Shown in pieces: positions 1 to 6,717 of a stretch of DNA of 13,007 bases. The stretch is from Desulfobacterales bacterium (GTDB taxonomy: Bacteria; Desulfobacterota; Desulfobacteria; Desulfobacterales; SpSt-501). The position numbers and the translations under genes were made by a program. Each line of letters starts with the position of its first letter. Within the stretch, counting starts at the first letter, position 1. The DNA is taken from contig JALOOS010000013.1 in NCBI GenBank assembly GCA_025454275.1, forward strand, positions 1 to 13,007, given 5' to 3'. The notes under the pieces are model-generated. The model was not told where the DNA came from, did not search any database, and saw only the letters and a program-made list of their open reading frames with translations.

Positions 1-82
1 GTCTCGCCCCTCATCCGTTGACCTTCGCGACCCATCCGTCCGTTCCAGGGCCGTCATCGATCGGGTGTTGAGGTGCGCCCGG

Positions 83-120
83 ATCCCCCTCCCCCGGCCT
101 TTCCCGCCCGGGGAGGGGAT
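83..120. repeat. GC-rich imperfect inverted repeat in gene-free left end
   Basis: The first 249 bases hold no gene I can support. Short open frames there have the low-complexity Pro/Gly/Arg composition of translated GC-rich spacer. Within it, ATCCCCCTCCCCCGG (83-97) faces CCGGGGAGGGGAT (108-120), an imperfect inverted repeat (two extra C in the left arm) around a 10-base loop. A related C-run/G-run pair, CCTCCCC then a run of G, lies at 185-202. It could be a dispersed intergenic repeat or a transcript-end structure for a gene left of the window. There is no T-run, so a standard terminator is not supported. Confidence 0.35.
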
Positions 121-249
121 GCGAGGAGGAGCATGCCGCAGGGGACTCCCTCGAGCGGAAGAAAATCCCCTGCAGCCACTCACTCCTCCCCTAGCGGGGG
201 GGGTGTCGAGCTGCCCGTGCGGCACCGCAGGCTCGGCGCCTCCATCAAC

Positions 250-294
250 ATCTAGCGGGACTCTAATTCGGGACTAACAAGATATGGTTCTAAT
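250..294 (+). promoter_or_regulatory. Phased heptamer array A and -10 upstream of the PHP fusion gene
   Basis: Three heptamers start 11 bp apart: ATCTAGC (250-256), CTCTAAT (261-267) and GACTAAC (272-278). After exactly 10 bp comes TCTAAT (289-294), a 5/6 match to TATAAT. No convincing -35 hexamer is present; the array occupies that place, as at activator-dependent promoters of OmpR/PhoB-type regulators. The same arrangement recurs at 2291, 6477, 8863 and 9964. The predicted transcript start is near 301, leaving a leader of about 45 bases with GAGGAG at 335-340 before the ATG at 346. Confidence 0.7.
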
Positions 295-345
295 ATCTCT
301 CTTGATAAGGGGGCCTACTCAAACCCACGCATGTGAGGAGCGAAA

Positions 346-2241
346 ATGAAAGCAGATCTGCACGTGCATTCACGGCACTCGACCCGGCCTTCCCAGTGGT
401 TTCTGCAGAAGATCGGCTGCCCGGAAAGCTTCACCGATCCGCTGCAGCTCTACCACATCGCCCGGCGCCGCGGCATGAGCCTCGTCACCATCACCGACCA
501 CAACAAGATCGACGGGGCGCTTGAGATCGCCCATCTGCCCGGAACCTTCGTGAGCGAGGAGGTCACCGCCTATTTCCCGGAGGACGGGTGCAAGGTCCAT
601 GTTCTCGCCTACCGTATTACCGAGTCCCAGCATGCGGAGATCCAGAGAATCCGCACGAACGTCTACGACCTGGTGCTCTATCTGAAACAGGCCGCGATCC
701 CGCACGCCCTGGCCCACCCCTTCTTCGCGGTGAACGACCGGCTCACGCCGCTGCACTTCGAAAAGCTCCTGCTTCTCTTCCGCACCTTCGAGCTGAACGG
801 CGACAGCTGCCCGGAATCCAACAGCTGCCTGGAACAGGTACTCGCCGGCCTGACCCCGACCGACATCGAACGGCTGGCGAACGACCACGGGCTGGAGCCG
901 CTCTGGCCGCAGCCCTGGTGCAAGCAGCTGATCGGCGGTTCCGACGACCACAGCTCGCTCAACATCTGCCGCAACTACACCGAGGTGGAGGGGGCGGTCG
1001 ATGCCGGAGCGTTTTTCGACGGGATCGCCGCCGGGCAGGCGCGGGTGGTCCAGCGGCCCTCTTCGCCCCAGACCATCGCCCACCATCTCTACAGCATCGC
1101 CTATCAGTTCTACCGCCAGAGGCTCGGGCTGAGCCGCGAGGTGCCCCAGCATTTCCTGCTGCGCTTCGTCGACCGCTGCCTCCGGCTCCCGGACGGGTCG
1201 GAGTCGGGGTTTCTCGCGCGCCTGCACTTCCTGTGGCAGTACCGGCGCATGCGCAAAATTCAGGGCAGCATCCCCGGCCCCCTGGTGGAGCTGCTCCAGA
1301 AGGAGACCGCGCGCCTGGTGGCCGAAGACCCCGGCCTCTTCAGCCTGCCGCCGGAGGGCGACTGGATCTCCCGCCGCATCGAGGACCGCTGGTTCGCCTT
1401 CATGGACCGGATGTCGAACCGGATCCTGGTGGGGAGCGCCAACCACCTGCTGGGGCATGTGACCGGGGCCAACCTCTTCAACATCTTCCAGACGATCGGA
1501 TCGGCCGGCGGCTTCTGCACCCTGCTGACGCCCTATGCCCTCGCCTTTTCGCTCTTCAACCGCCAGCGCCGGCTCGGCGAGGCCGTTCTGGGCCGCTTCG
1601 GCGGGAACCTCCCCGTGCAGGACGGCGCGGCTTGCGGCTGCGCCGTTTTTTCAGACACCCTTGCGGAGGGGCAGGCAGCGATCCTGAAAAACACTCAGCG
1701 CCGCCCGGCCGAGCCATGTACCGTCCTCACCTGCGATGGCGAGGGGAGGTCCGCCGGCACCGTCAAGCGTTTTGCCCCGATCGGGATCTACGAGTTGAGC
1801 GGGCCGCCCCACCATCGCATGATCTACCCCCCGGTCCTGGAGATGCTCGATGATTGCTACCGCGGCAACTTCGACCGGGTTCACCTCGCAAGCCCGGGGC
1901 CGGTGGGGCTGGCCGGGCTCTTCATCGCGCGCTTTCTGAAACTGCCGCTCGAGGCCGACTTCAGCGACCTGCTGCCGCGCCTGGCGCGGGAGCTCACCCG
2001 GGACGGTTTCATCGAAGAGCTCTGCTGGCGCTACACCATCTGGTTTTTCAACCAGGCGGATGCGGTCTACGTGGACTCCCGCGCGATGATGGCCGAGCTG
2101 TCCCAGCGCGGCATCCCCCGCGCGAAGCTCAGGCTGGCGCCGGCGCACGACGCCCCCGAATCCCGGGTTTCCGCGGCGCTCCAGGCCGCGGGCCGGCGGC
2201 GGCGCGAAGCCCCCGCACCGCAGTCCGCGGCCGGAAGGTGA
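346..2241 (+). CDS. PHP-domain protein fused to an incomplete GT4-type glycosyltransferase
   Basis: The protein has 631 residues. The ATG is set by GAGGAG six bases upstream and by the PHP motif beginning at residue 4. Residues 1 to about 230 are a PHP metal-dependent phosphoesterase domain: DLHVHS (4-9, His6/His8), TDHNKIDG (Asp51/His52), EEV (71-73), His85, AHPFF (His124) and GGSDDHSS (Asp200/Asp201/His202) supply the expected metal ligands. A mostly helical middle follows. From about 425 (CAVFSDTLAE) and 483 to 600 the sequence matches the N-terminal half of a GT4 glycosyltransferase (YPPVLEMLDDCY, ASPGPVGLAGLFIARFLKLP, DAVYVDSRAM). In PHP–GT proteins as I recall them, a second Rossmann domain that binds the sugar nucleotide follows; here the frame ends in an Arg/Ala-rich tail (about 600-631) and nothing similar lies downstream before the next gene. 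It may be a PHP enzyme with a degenerate transferase tail. Substrate unknown. Confidence 0.85.
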   Translation: MKADLHVHSRHSTRPSQWFLQKIGCPESFTDPLQLYHIARRRGMSLVTITDHNKIDGALEIAHLPGTFVSEEVTAYFPEDGCKVHVLAYRITESQHAEIQRIRTNVYDLVLYLKQAAIPHALAHPFFAVNDRLTPLHFEKLLLLFRTFELNGDSCPESNSCLEQVLAGLTPTDIERLANDHGLEPLWPQPWCKQLIGGSDDHSSLNICRNYTEVEGAVDAGAFFDGIAAGQARVVQRPSSPQTIAHHLYSIAYQFYRQRLGLSREVPQHFLLRFVDRCLRLPDGSESGFLARLHFLWQYRRMRKIQGSIPGPLVELLQKETARLVAEDPGLFSLPPEGDWISRRIEDRWFAFMDRMSNRILVGSANHLLGHVTGANLFNIFQTIGSAGGFCTLLTPYALAFSLFNRQRRLGEAVLGRFGGNLPVQDGAACGCAVFSDTLAEGQAAILKNTQRRPAEPCTVLTCDGEGRSAGTVKRFAPIGIYELSGPPHHRMIYPPVLEMLDDCYRGNFDRVHLASPGPVGLAGLFIARFLKLPLEADFSDLLPRLARELTRDGFIEELCWRYTIWFFNQADAVYVDSRAMMAELSQRGIPRAKLRLAPAHDAPESRVSAALQAAGRRRREAPAPQSAAGR

Positions 2242-2243
2242 AG

Positions 2244-2259
2244 GCCGGCTGCCGCCGGC
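2244..2259. other. Small GCCGGC hairpin after the PHP fusion gene
   Basis: GCCGGC (2244-2249), a four-base loop TGCC, and GCCGGC (2254-2259) start two bases after the stop codon. The stem is strong but short and no T-run follows, so at most it weakly attenuates read-through into the PAP2 gene, which has its own promoter-like array. Confidence 0.25.
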
Positions 2260-2290
2260 GACGCACCGGTTGCGCTGCGGCTTCACAGAA

Positions 2291-2335
2291 AAATAACCGG
2301 GGCCTAACCGCCCTTTAATTTCTCGGACCTATCAT
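2291..2335 (+). promoter_or_regulatory. Phased heptamer array B and -10 upstream of the PAP2 gene
   Basis: AAATAAC (2291-2297), GCCTAAC (2302-2308) and CTTTAAT (2313-2319) start 11 bp apart. After exactly 10 bp comes TATCAT (2330-2335), a 5/6 match to the -10 consensus. This implies that the PAP2–glycosyltransferase pair has its own promoter and is controlled like the PHP fusion gene, rather than only by read-through. AT-rich CTAA/TTAA words stand out against the GC-rich surroundings. Confidence 0.7.
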
Positions 2336-2359
2336 GGGCGCATCCTGAAGGAGGAGGCC

Positions 2360-2887
2360 ATGCGTTACCTGGTCGACAGCATCACCCGCTGGGACACCCT
2401 CTGGTTCACCACCATCTTCGGCCTGGGCGGCCGGCGGCTTCTGGCGGCGTTGATGCCCTGGGCCTCGCGCAGCGGCGACGGCTACCTCTACCCTCTCCTG
2501 GCGGCCGGGCTCTTCGCGATCGACGGGGCGCTCGGGCGGGCCTTCCTGACGGCGGCCCTGGCGGCCTTTGCCCTCGAGCTTCCGGTCTACAAACTGATCA
2601 AGCACTACGTCAAACGGGACCGCCCGTGCCAAAAGCTTCCGGCGGTGAAAGGGCGGGTGGTGCCCAGCGACCGGTTCAGCTTCCCCTCGGGCCACACGGC
2701 CGCCGCCTTTTTGATCGCCACCCTCCTCGGGCACGCGGCCCCGGCGCTCTTCCCCCTGGCCGGCGCATGGGCGCTGGCGGTCGGCTTTTCACGGATCTAT
2801 CTCGGGGTCCACTTCCCCACGGATATCCTGGCCGGCATGGTGATCGGAATCCTGAGCGCCTGCTTCGGCCTGGCCGTCACCGGCTGA
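2360..2887 (+). CDS. PAP2-family lipid phosphatase
   Basis: This 175-residue integral membrane protein has a strong ribosome binding site (AAGGAGGAGG, 2348-2357). It carries all three parts of the PAP2 phosphatase signature: KHYVKRDRP (KX6RP), PSGHT (catalytic His of PSGH) and SRIYLGVHFPTD (SRX5HX3D, with the nucleophilic His and its Asp). Hydrophobic segments surround these motifs, as usual for enzymes acting on phosphatidate, phosphatidylglycerol phosphate or undecaprenyl pyrophosphate at the membrane. Length is normal for the short bacterial members. The stop lies 17 bases before the following glycosyltransferase ATG, so the two are probably translated from one transcript. Inference: it could supply diacylglycerol to that transferase, or recycle a lipid-phosphate carrier. 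The lipid substrate cannot be read from the sequence. Confidence 0.93.
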   Translation: MRYLVDSITRWDTLWFTTIFGLGGRRLLAALMPWASRSGDGYLYPLLAAGLFAIDGALGRAFLTAALAAFALELPVYKLIKHYVKRDRPCQKLPAVKGRVVPSDRFSFPSGHTAAAFLIATLLGHAAPALFPLAGAWALAVGFSRIYLGVHFPTDILAGMVIGILSACFGLAVTG

Positions 2888-2904
2888 GCGGCACGGCGAA
2901 CGGC

Positions 2905-3930
2905 ATGAAGATCCTCTACGGCGTTCAGGGCACCGGAAACGGCCACATCTCCCGCTCGCGTGAAATCATCCGCTGCCTTAAATCGGACGGCCACGAAGTA
3001 AAGGTGATCGTCAGCGGCCGGGACCCCGCCCTGCTCTGGGATATGGAGCTCTTCGAGCCCTTCACGGCGGTAAGGGGGCTCACCTTCGCCACCCGCCGCG
3101 GCCGGATCCGATACCTCGGCACGGCCCTGCAGCTGGATTTGATCCGGTTCTACGCCGACATCCGCGCCTTCGATGCCGCCGGCTTCGATCTCGCCATCAC
3201 CGACTACGAGCCGGTGACGGCGCGCATCGCCCGCCGCCATCGGCTGCCCTCGATCGGCATCGGCCACCAGTACGCTTTCTGCTTCGACATCCCCGTCAAG
3301 GGCCAAAATCCCCTGGCCCGCTACATCCTGGACCACTTCGCACCGGCGGACCACCCCATCGGCCTGCACTGGCACCACTTCGGCCATCCCATTCTGCCGC
3401 CGGTGGTGCCGGAGCTATCGGCCTCCCCGGCGCCCGCCGCCGACAAGATCCTCGTTTATCTCCCTTTCGAGGAGATCGAAGATATCCTGCGACTGCTCCG
3501 GCCCTTCGATGCCCACTCCTTTTTCATCTACCACCAGCTGGAGCAGGCCGAGGAGCAAGGCCATCTGCATCTGCGACCTTACGGGCGCTCCGGGTTTTTA
3601 AAGGATCTCCTGGAATGCAGCGGGGTGATCACCAACGCCGGCTTCGAATTCGTCAGCGAGGCGCTGGCGGTGGGGAAGAAAATCCTGGTCAAGCCGCTCG
3701 CCGGGCAGATGGAGCAGCTCTCGAACGCCGAGGCCCTGGCCAGGTTGAAACTGGGGGAGGTGATGAAGCGGCTGGAGGCCGAGGCCGTGGGTCGGTTCCT
3801 GGGCAAACCCCGCGGGGTCCAGGTCCACTACCCCAATGTGGCGCGCCTGATCGCCGACTGGGTCGGCGCCGGGGAGTTCGCGGATGTGTCTGCGCTCTCC
3901 CGCGCAGCCTGGTCCCAGGTCCGCTCCTAG
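2905..3930 (+). CDS. MJ1255/VC2487-type glycosyltransferase
   Basis: The protein has 341 residues. I start it at the ATG at 2905, because the family N-terminus MKILYGVQGTGNGHISRSRE begins there; a longer frame reaching to 2626 only overlaps PAP2 out of frame. The start lacks a clear Shine–Dalgarno sequence, so translational coupling to PAP2 is likely. The fold is GT-B (GT28-like): GTGNGH (9-14) is the N-terminal glycine-rich loop, and GVITNAGFEFVSEALAVGKK plus KPLAGQMEQLSNA form the C-terminal nucleotide-sugar site, comparable to MurG and diacylglycerol glucosyltransferases. No transmembrane helix is evident, so it should act at the cytoplasmic membrane face. Acceptor and sugar are unknown; next to a PAP2 phosphatase, a lipid acceptor is a reasonable inference. 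The gene ends 6 bp from the convergent dikinase gene, with no terminator between them. Confidence 0.88.
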   Translation: MKILYGVQGTGNGHISRSREIIRCLKSDGHEVKVIVSGRDPALLWDMELFEPFTAVRGLTFATRRGRIRYLGTALQLDLIRFYADIRAFDAAGFDLAITDYEPVTARIARRHRLPSIGIGHQYAFCFDIPVKGQNPLARYILDHFAPADHPIGLHWHHFGHPILPPVVPELSASPAPAADKILVYLPFEEIEDILRLLRPFDAHSFFIYHQLEQAEEQGHLHLRPYGRSGFLKDLLECSGVITNAGFEFVSEALAVGKKILVKPLAGQMEQLSNAEALARLKLGEVMKRLEAEAVGRFLGKPRGVQVHYPNVARLIADWVGAGEFADVSALSRAAWSQVRS

Positions 3931-3936
3931 CGGGCA

Positions 3937-6339
3937 CTACCCTTTTTCGATCTGCACCACGCCCGAGCCCCCGTCCAGCGTGAGCCGCGCCCCTTCCGGT
4001 ATCCGGCGGGTCGCCTGGCTCACCCCGACCACGGCGGGCACCCCCAGTTCCCGTGCCACGATGGAACAGTGGTTGAGGAGTCCGCCCTCCTCGGTGATGA
4101 TCCCCCCGACAAGGCTCAGAATGGGCGTCCAACCGGGATCCGTGTGCCGTGCGACCACGATGTCCCCGCGGCGGATGGCCGCGGCCGCAGGGTCGGAAAC
4201 GATGACCGCCCGCCCCGCCGCCTGCCCGGGGCTGGTCCCGATCCCGCGCAGCAGGGTCCCTTCCAGGGTAAAATCGAACTCCGGCCGCCCCTCCACCCAG
4301 AAGGTGCTGGGGGAACAGGGGGTCAGAAAGCGCTCGCGACGCGGCAGCGCCTGCCGGCGGGCATCCTCCGGGTTCAACCGGCCGGCCGCCAGGTCTCCGA
4401 TTTCGGCCGGGGTCAGAAAAAGGGTCAACTCCTCCAAACCGAAGAGCCTTCCGAGAGCGAGGAGGTCCGCGCGGATGCGGAAGAGAACTTCGTCCAGCAG
4501 GAAGCGCAGCTCCTCCCGCAGGTCCAGAAACCGGCCGGTCACCCGCGCCAGCCGTCTCAGCCCCCAGCCGGATTCCGGTCTGCCGGGGGGCTTTGACACC
4601 GCGTGCACGCCGCCCGCCGCCGGAGGTTCGCTCGTCGTGCGGCCATGGCGCACCAGGGACTGAAGGATGGCGACGACCTCCTCCGGGGCCTCGACCCAGC
4701 GTTTGACCGCCAGGGTGCGGTGCCGCGAACGGCAGCCGTAGCGGGCGAGAAAGCGGTCCAGCTCCTCCGTGAGCGGGGCGGGAAGATCGCGGGCCAGGGC
4801 CTCCGCCGGCTCGGCGGCGAATCGCTCGGAAAGCACGGGGTCGGCTGAGATCCGCGCCGCCGCAGCGCGGAACCACTGCTCGATGCGCAGGGTCACGTTG
4901 TCGGCCCCGCCGCCGAGCATCGCCAGGAAGTCCGACCCGGAGAGCTTCAGCCGATCGACGGCCACCCAGCGCAGCAGCCAGGCGAAGAAAGTGGCATGCG
5001 CGTAGGGCCACTGGTTGTGCTCCTGGACCCGGGCCAGGGTTTCGAGGTCGACCCGCAGGCGCAGGTAGAGCCCTTCGGGGGTGGCGGGCTCCGTCGTGGC
5101 CTCCCGGGCAAAGCTCATCCGGCTCCGCAACGCCGCCATCCTGCGCGGCGCGCGCCTCAGGCAGACCCAGGGCAGGAGACCGGGCTCGCTGAAAGGCAGG
5201 GCCGCCAGGCCCGCGCCGATGCGCAGGAGCGAGCGCAAGGAGGGGGAGGGGATGGCGGCGAGGCTCACCTCCGCCGGCAGAAGGGATTGAAGCTCCCGTA
5301 TGCGCCAGGGTCGCGGGATCAGGGCGATGATGCGCCGGATCCCCTCGCAGTTGACGTAGAGATAGCCGTTCACCACCGCCAGGGCCGGGTCGGCCGGGGT
5401 GATGCCGGCCCGGCGGGCGATCCGCGACAGGTCGAAGCGCGGGGCGTGGGCCAGCATCACCGCGGCCATGAAGGGGGTCAGGCGGTCGGCCCACAGGTCG
5501 TCGGCGATCCGCCGGGTCCAGATCCCGGGCGGCGGCAGGTCGACCGGATCGGCCAGGGTGGTGATCGGCCGCACCTGGAGCAGCCAGAGCTTCAGCCGCC
5601 GGTCCACGGCCCACTCCACATCGAGTGCGGCATTCTCGTATGCCTGCTCGAGTTGCTCCAGCAGACGGGCCACCTCGCCCCACGGAACCTGGCGGGCCAG
5701 ACGGGGATGCGAGCGCCGGCATCCGTCGAGTTCGATCGGCCCCCTCCGGCGGACGACGGCCCGGCAGGGGGTCCGATGGCCGCTCACCAGCGCCTCCCCG
5801 TGCCCCTTGACCGCCTCGATCACCATCTCCCGCCGCGCCGGTTGCAGCGGGTTGCAGCTGAAGGCCACCCCGGCGAAGGCCGATGCCACCATCTGCTGGA
5901 GGATGACCGCCATCAGCGGGGCCTCGGCATCCGACCCTTGAACCGCCACAGCCCTCAGGTAGCTGCGCAGCGTCTCCGATGCGGCGCTCTGCCAGCAGGC
6001 TTCGATCCGCGCGAACAGATCCTCCTCGGTCGCCACCTCCAGAAAGCTCCGGTACTGGCCGGCGAAGCTCTGCCGGCTCGAGTCCTCCCGGGTCGCCGAG
6101 GAGCGCACCGAAAGACCGCGCCGCAGGTTGAGCCCTTGCACCGCGTTCAGAACCTCGCGGCGCAATCCCTCCGGCCAGGCGCCCGCGGCCAGGTAGGCGC
6201 GGTGGGCCGCCGTGCCGACGGCCACCGCGGAGGGCACCGGAAACCCCTGGCGCGCCGCCCTGGCGAGCGCGGAGAATTTCCGACCGACCACGGCGGGATC
6301 GAGCGCCGACTCGTCGTGAAAGCCGATCAGGTAGGCCAT
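3937..6339 (-). CDS. ATP-grasp/phosphohistidine dikinase-like enzyme (rifampin-phosphotransferase or PEP-synthase-like)
   Basis: The protein has 800 residues; its ATG follows AGGGGAT. Residues 1 to about 265 are a PEP/pyruvate-binding ATP-grasp module, with LSVRSSATREDSS (about 76-88), GVAFSCNP (157-164), and DVEWAVDRRLKLW followed by LLQVRPIT (to 260). Residues about 699-800 are the swivelling phosphohistidine domain, with GIGTSPGQAAGRA and ITEEGGLLNHCSIVARELG, where His757 is the phospho-carrier. The middle (about 265-698) is divergent and probably binds the acceptor. The PEP/pyruvate TIM barrel of PEP synthase and PPDK is absent, so order and length resemble rifampin phosphotransferase: ATP beta-phosphate goes to His and then to an unknown acceptor, giving AMP and phosphate. 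Drug inactivation cannot be claimed. It diverges from phnX and carries the same regulatory heptamers upstream, hinting at a role in phosphorus metabolism. A PigC-like ligase-type use is an alternative. Confidence 0.85.
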   Translation of the reverse strand: MAYLIGFHDESALDPAVVGRKFSALARAARQGFPVPSAVAVGTAAHRAYLAAGAWPEGLRREVLNAVQGLNLRRGLSVRSSATREDSSRQSFAGQYRSFLEVATEEDLFARIEACWQSAASETLRSYLRAVAVQGSDAEAPLMAVILQQMVASAFAGVAFSCNPLQPARREMVIEAVKGHGEALVSGHRTPCRAVVRRRGPIELDGCRRSHPRLARQVPWGEVARLLEQLEQAYENAALDVEWAVDRRLKLWLLQVRPITTLADPVDLPPPGIWTRRIADDLWADRLTPFMAAVMLAHAPRFDLSRIARRAGITPADPALAVVNGYLYVNCEGIRRIIALIPRPWRIRELQSLLPAEVSLAAIPSPSLRSLLRIGAGLAALPFSEPGLLPWVCLRRAPRRMAALRSRMSFAREATTEPATPEGLYLRLRVDLETLARVQEHNQWPYAHATFFAWLLRWVAVDRLKLSGSDFLAMLGGGADNVTLRIEQWFRAAAARISADPVLSERFAAEPAEALARDLPAPLTEELDRFLARYGCRSRHRTLAVKRWVEAPEEVVAILQSLVRHGRTTSEPPAAGGVHAVSKPPGRPESGWGLRRLARVTGRFLDLREELRFLLDEVLFRIRADLLALGRLFGLEELTLFLTPAEIGDLAAGRLNPEDARRQALPRRERFLTPCSPSTFWVEGRPEFDFTLEGTLLRGIGTSPGQAAGRAVIVSDPAAAAIRRGDIVVARHTDPGWTPILSLVGGIITEEGGLLNHCSIVARELGVPAVVGVSQATRRIPEGARLTLDGGSGVVQIEKG

Positions 6340-6403
6340 CGCATCCCCTGGGTGTGCGATATTGCAAAACCGGTTTACTCAATACGTAAAGTGTTCGCAT
6401 CGG

Positions 6404-6432
6404 GTGTGGATACGGTTAGAAATCGGTTATGC
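6404..6432 (-). promoter_or_regulatory. Heptamers F upstream of the dikinase gene
   Basis: Read on the minus strand, GCATAAC (6432-6426) and TTCTAAC (6421-6415) start 11 bp apart. In phase with them, TCCACAC (6410-6404) is only a poor third copy. The -10 position predicted from the other arrays (6393-6388, CACTTT) is weak. Two good heptamers in the correct phase and orientation make this a likely site of the same regulator for the divergent gene, but the promoter itself is not settled. The dikinase ATG lies about 65 bases further on. Confidence 0.5.
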
Positions 6433-6476
6433 GCCAGTCCGGATTCAGGGCGGGCGCTACTTCCCCCCTTGCGAGG

Positions 6477-6521
6477 AACTAACCGTCCGCTAGCGCAGCG
6501 CTAATGCACATACCAGAGAAT
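6477..6521 (+). promoter_or_regulatory. Phased heptamer array C and -10 upstream of phnX
   Basis: AACTAAC (6477-6483), CGCTAGC (6488-6494) and CGCTAAT (6499-6505) start 11 bp apart. After 10 bp comes GAGAAT (6516-6521), 4/6 to TATAAT. The last two heptamers also create a 13-bp palindrome, TAGCGCAGCGCTA (6491-6503); since the other arrays lack it, I regard it as incidental. Together with heptamers F, the phnX–dikinase gap carries divergent copies of one regulatory signal. The gene it serves releases phosphate from a phosphonate, which is the main argument for a PhoB-like regulator. Confidence 0.68.
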
Positions 6522-6717
6522 ATCTGCGTACAGAAAGCGGCTTAGGGTGGACGAAAACCTGTACTTCCGGCACCCCCCCGAATGCTGCGTGCCGACTGAC
6601 CCATCGGGGTTCTTAAGTTGTCCAGCGAGCGGATTGACCCGCCGCATCAAACGGCGTAGTCAGGCCTGGGCCCCGGCTGAGCCGGAGCCGCTTCTGAACA
6701 GGGAGGAGGATCGCATC
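6522..6717 (+). other. Long phnX leader without a recognised gene
   Basis: About 190 bases separate the predicted promoter from the phnX ATG. An in-frame GTG at 6547 would add 57 residues to PhnX, but these are unlike the family N-terminus and have no ribosome binding site. A palindrome CCGGCTGAGCCGG (6673-6685) sits just before the AGGAGGA of phnX (6703-6709). It allows only a four-pair stem with a five-base loop. No known riboswitch was recognised. Confidence 0.4.

Noticed and set aside
280..298. AGATAT-N7-ATATCT inverted repeat as an operator
   Set aside because: It overlaps the predicted -10 of array A, has six-base AT-rich arms, and has no counterpart at the sister promoters.
3937..6339. 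Calling the dikinase PEP synthase (ppsA)
   Set aside because: The C-terminal PEP/pyruvate TIM barrel is absent; the protein ends right after the phosphohistidine domain.
3689..6400. Minus-strand open frame of 903 codons overlapping the dikinase gene
   Set aside because: It is a shifted frame of the dikinase gene with Arg/Gly/Pro-rich content; the dikinase frame carries the real motifs.
6547..6717. In-frame GTG extension adding 57 residues to PhnX
   Set aside because: No ribosome binding site at the GTG, residues unlike the family, and a strong AGGAGGA directly before the ATG at 6718.
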